Below, piece after piece: positions 12,744 to 15,194 of a stretch of DNA of 15,194 nt. Under the pieces are notes generated by a model. The model searched no databases, had not been told where the DNA came from, and worked only from the letters and a program-made list of their open reading frames with translations. Numbering within the stretch: the stretch's first letter is position 1; each line of letters begins with the position of its first letter. The DNA is from JBBQSN01 sp038213835 (GTDB lineage: Bacteria; Actinomycetota; Actinomycetes; Actinomycetales; CAWJMD01), in the NCBI GenBank assembly GCA_038213835.1, contig JBBQSN010000084.1, positions 1 to 15,194 on the forward strand, written 5' to 3'. Position numbers and translations under genes: made by a program.

Positions 12744-15194
12744 TCAGGCTCGCTTCTTCTCCTGCATCTCGAAGGTCTCGATCACGTCGTCGACCCGGAT
12801 GTCGTTGAACGACCCCAGACCGATACCGCACTCGTAGCCCTCACGGACCTCGGTGGCGTCGTCCTTGAACCGCCGCAGCGACTCGATCGCGAGGTTGTCG
12901 CCCACGACCGTGCCGTCTCGCACCAGACGCGCCTTGGAGTTGCGGCGCACCAGACCCGACCGGATCAGGCACCCCGCGATGTTGCCGAACTTGGAGGAGC
13001 GGTAGACCTCGCGCACCTCGGCGGTACCGAGCTGCACCTCCTCGTACTCCGGCTTGAGCATGCCCTTGAGCGCGCTCTCGACCTCCTCGATGGCGTTGTA
13101 GATCACCGAGTAGAACCGCAGGTCGACGCCCTCGCGGTCGGCCAGCTCGGCGACCCGCTCGGCGGGACGCACGTTGTAGCCGATCACGATCGCGTTGTCG
13201 ACCGTGGCCAGGTTGACGTCGTTCTGGGTGATCGCACCCACGCCGCGGTGGATGATCCGCAGCTCGACCTCGCCCTCGACCTCGATCTTGAGCAGCGACT
13301 CCTCGAGCGCCTCGACCGAACCGGCCACGTCGCCCTTGAGGATGAGGTTGAGCGTCTCGATCCGACCGGCCGCGAGCGCCTCGGTGAGGTCCTCGAGGCT
13401 GATCCGCTTGCGGCGCTTGGCCAGAACCGCAGCGCGGTCGGCAGCCTCGCGACGCTCGGCGATCTGCCGGGCGGTGCGGTCGTCGGGGGCGACGATGAAC
13501 GTGTCGCCCGCGCCGGGCACCGACTGCAGACCGAGCACCGTGACCGGACGGGACGGGCCCGCGACCTCGACGCTCTCGCCGTGCTCGTCATGCATCGCCC
13601 GGACCCGGCCGTGCGCCGCACCGGCGACGATCGCGTCGCCGACGCGCAACGATCCGGACTGGACCAGGACGGTCGCGGTGGCACCACGACCCTTGTCCAG
13701 GTGGGCCTCGATGGCCACACCGCGAGCGTCCTTGTCGACGATCGCCCGCAGGTCGAGGGCGGCGTCGGCGGTCAGCAGGATCGCGTCGAGCAGCTGGTCG
13801 ATGTTCTGGCCCTGCTTGGCAGAGACCGGGACGAACATCGTCTCGCCGCCGTACTCCTCGGCGACCAGGTTGTACTCGGTGAGCTGCTGCTTGACCTTGT
13901 CCGGGTTGGCGCCCTCGACGTCGATCTTGTTGATGGCCACCACGATCGGGACGTTCGCCGCCTGGGCGTGGTTGAGCGCCTCGATCGTCTGGGGCATCAC
14001 GCCGTCGTCGGCCGCCACCACGAGGACCGCGATGTCGGTGACCTTGGCACCACGGGCACGCATGGCGGTGAACGCCTCGTGGCCCGGGGTGTCGATGAAC
14101 GTGATCGCCCGCTCGGCGCCCTCGTGGTCGGTGCGCACCTGGTACGCGCCGATGTGCTGGGTGATGCCGCCCGCCTCGCCCGACAGGACGTCGGCCTTGC
14201 GGATGGCGTCCAGCAGCCGGGTCTTTCCGTGGTCGACGTGGCCCATGACGGTGACGACGGGCGGACGGGACTCGAGGTCCTCGTCGGTCTCGGCCTCGGC
14301 CTCGGCCTCGAGGTCGATGTTGAAGGACTCGAAGAGCTCGCGCTCCTCGTCCTCCGGCGATACCAGGTGGATGTCGTAGCCCAGCTCGTTCCCGAGCAGC
14401 TGGAACGTGTCCTCGTCCAGGGACTGGGTGGCGGTCGCCATCTCTCCGAGGTGGATCAGGACCGTCACCAGCGCCGCGGGGTTGGCGTCGATGCGCTCGG
14501 CGAAGTCGTTCAGCGACGAGCCGCGCCGGATCCGGATGACCGTGCTGCCGTCGCCGTGGGGGACGCTGGAGCCGGCCATCGCGGGCGGCGCCTGGGCGTC
14601 GAACTCCTGACGCTTCGCGCGCTTGGACTTGCGGCCACGGACCGGACGGCCACCGGCGCGCCCGAAGGCACCCTGCGTGCCGCCGCGACCGCGGTTGCCC
14701 TTGCCGAAGCCGCCACCGCCGCCGGGGGGACCACCACCGGGACGGCCACCGCCACCACCGAAGCCACCACCGCCGCCGCCGGGACGACCGGCACCGGCAC
14801 CGCCACCGGCACCGCCGGGACGGGCGCGGCCGCCGGGACCACCCGGGCCGGCCGGGGCACCAGGACGACCCACGGTGGAGCGACCGGGCATCATCCCCGG
14901 GTTGGGGCGCGGACCGCCGGGACGCGGACCACCGGCACCGGCCGGCGGGCGCGGACCACCCGGACGATCACTGCCGGCAGCGGGACGCTGACCGGGGCGG
15001 GGCATCCCCTGCGAGGTCGCGAACGGGTTGTTGCCCGGACGAGCAGCACCCGGACGGGGCCCCCCGGGACGCTCACCCGTGGGGCGGTCGCCGCTCGGAC
15101 GTTCGCCCGACGGGCGATCGCCCGCCGGCCGCTCGCTCGACGCGGCGGCCGCGGGACGCTCGTCGTCCTCGACCGGGGCGGGGCGCTGGCCGGG
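12744..15194 (-). CDS. infB: Translation initiation factor IF-2, 5' end outside the window
   Basis: 816 residues are visible; the frame stays open to the right edge, so the N-terminus is missing. IF2 is the GTPase that places fMet-tRNA on the 30S subunit and joins the subunits. The G domain shows GHVDHGKT (G1, coded at 14243-14220), GGITQHIGAY (G2), DTPGHEAF (G3), NKID (G4) and SAK (G5). Domains II-IV follow, with LNLILKGDVAGSVEAL, GYNVRP and the closing segment before EKKRA. The N-terminal part is low-complexity: a pentapeptide run of the type (S/T/A)G(E/D)RP at about 15066-15140, then RPGNNPFATSQGM, then Pro/Gly-rich and Gly-rich repeats (14670-15000) ending in basic RGRKSKRAKRQ. This is characteristic of actinobacterial IF2. 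The ATG at 15005 is internal, not the start. Confidence 0.97.
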   Translation of the reverse strand, partial: PGQRPAPVEDDERPAAAASSERPAGDRPSGERPSGDRPTGERPGGPRPGAARPGNNPFATSQGMPRPGQRPAAGSDRPGGPRPPAGAGGPRPGGPRPNPGMMPGRSTVGRPGAPAGPGGPGGRARPGGAGGGAGAGRPGGGGGGFGGGGGRPGGGPPGGGGGFGKGNRGRGGTQGAFGRAGGRPVRGRKSKRAKRQEFDAQAPPAMAGSSVPHGDGSTVIRIRRGSSLNDFAERIDANPAALVTVLIHLGEMATATQSLDEDTFQLLGNELGYDIHLVSPEDEERELFESFNIDLEAEAEAETDEDLESRPPVVTVMGHVDHGKTRLLDAIRKADVLSGEAGGITQHIGAYQVRTDHEGAERAITFIDTPGHEAFTAMRARGAKVTDIAVLVVAADDGVMPQTIEALNHAQAANVPIVVAINKIDVEGANPDKVKQQLTEYNLVAEEYGGETMFVPVSAKQGQNIDQLLDAILLTADAALDLRAIVDKDARGVAIEAHLDKGRGATATVLVQSGSLRVGDAIVAGAAHGRVRAMHDEHGESVEVAGPSRPVTVLGLQSVPGAGDTFIVAPDDRTARQIAERREAADRAAVLAKRRKRISLEDLTEALAAGRIETLNLILKGDVAGSVEALEESLLKIEVEGEVELRIIHRGVGAITQNDVNLATVDNAIVIGYNVRPAERVAELADREGVDLRFYSVIYNAIEEVESALKGMLKPEYEEVQLGTAEVREVYRSSKFGNIAGCLIRSGLVRRNSKARLVRDGTVVGDNLAIESLRRFKDDATEVREGYECGIGLGSFNDIRVDDVIETFEMQEKKRA
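15066..15140 (-). repeat. Pentapeptide-coding tandem repeat in the IF2 N-terminus
   Basis: On the minus strand a roughly 15-base unit coding (S/T/A)G(E/D)RP is repeated about five times: SSERP, AGDRP, SGERP, SGDRP, TGERP. E and D alternate between units. Such repeats change length easily by slippage. The region lies in the poorly conserved, probably disordered N-terminal extension. Confidence 0.65.

Noticed and set aside
14670..15000. Gly/Pro-coding repeats as a CRISPR or satellite array
   Set aside because: No regular spacer structure; the repeats are codons of the IF2 N-terminal extension, in frame with infB.

Overview
The window comes from a high-GC actinobacterium. The GC-rich third positions, a glycine/proline-rich IF2 amino terminus, GTG starts and the gene set all point this way. 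The order cannot be fixed by eye; the PNPase and IF2 sequences look like Micrococcales or a related group. Most of the window is the conserved translation/RNA-metabolism block, read on the minus strand from right to left.

Right part (about 10.9-15.2 kb, minus strand): infB (IF2, 5' end outside the window), a small DUF503/YlxP gene, rbfA and truB, with a 4-base overlap between rbfA and truB. Together they cover initiation, 30S maturation and tRNA Psi55 formation. Two hairpins follow infB.

Middle (8.15-10.85 kb): a carbohydrate cassette sits between truB and ribF, which are neighbours in many actinobacteria. It holds a cytoplasmic GH51 alpha-L-arabinofuranosidase gene (minus) and a divergent LacI-family regulator (plus). 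A CAACGTTG palindrome overlaps the likely promoter of the arabinofuranosidase gene. The lacI-like gene converges on truB, with hairpins between them.

Centre (5.9-7.9 kb, minus): ribF (bifunctional riboflavin kinase/FAD synthetase), then an ATGA-overlapping gene for a six-segment membrane protein of unknown function. A 230-base stretch upstream of ribF holds an 11-base tandem repeat and a possible remnant of a small membrane-protein gene.

Accessory segment (3.0-5.9 kb): an HSL-type alpha/beta hydrolase (plus), a frame-broken ArsR-type regulator (plus), and, divergent from it, an unusual 452-aa gene (minus). Its first 200 residues look like a strongly shortened cytochrome P450 that keeps the heme-cysteine loop. 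Its last 250 residues are an isocitrate lyase/PEP mutase-type barrel. This in-frame fusion is the most novel item seen. A palindrome lies between the two divergent starts.

Left part (1-2.96 kb, minus): rpsO, an intergenic region with tandem hairpins, pnp, and the first codons of an M16-type peptidase gene.

Several accessory or isolated genes (fusion gene, arsR-like, lacI-like, ribF) have a TANNNT-like hexamer 6-7 bases before a GTG start. This suggests leaderless transcripts, and suggests that ribF has its own promoter now that it is separated from truB. No tRNA, rRNA, CRISPR array or insertion sequence was seen.
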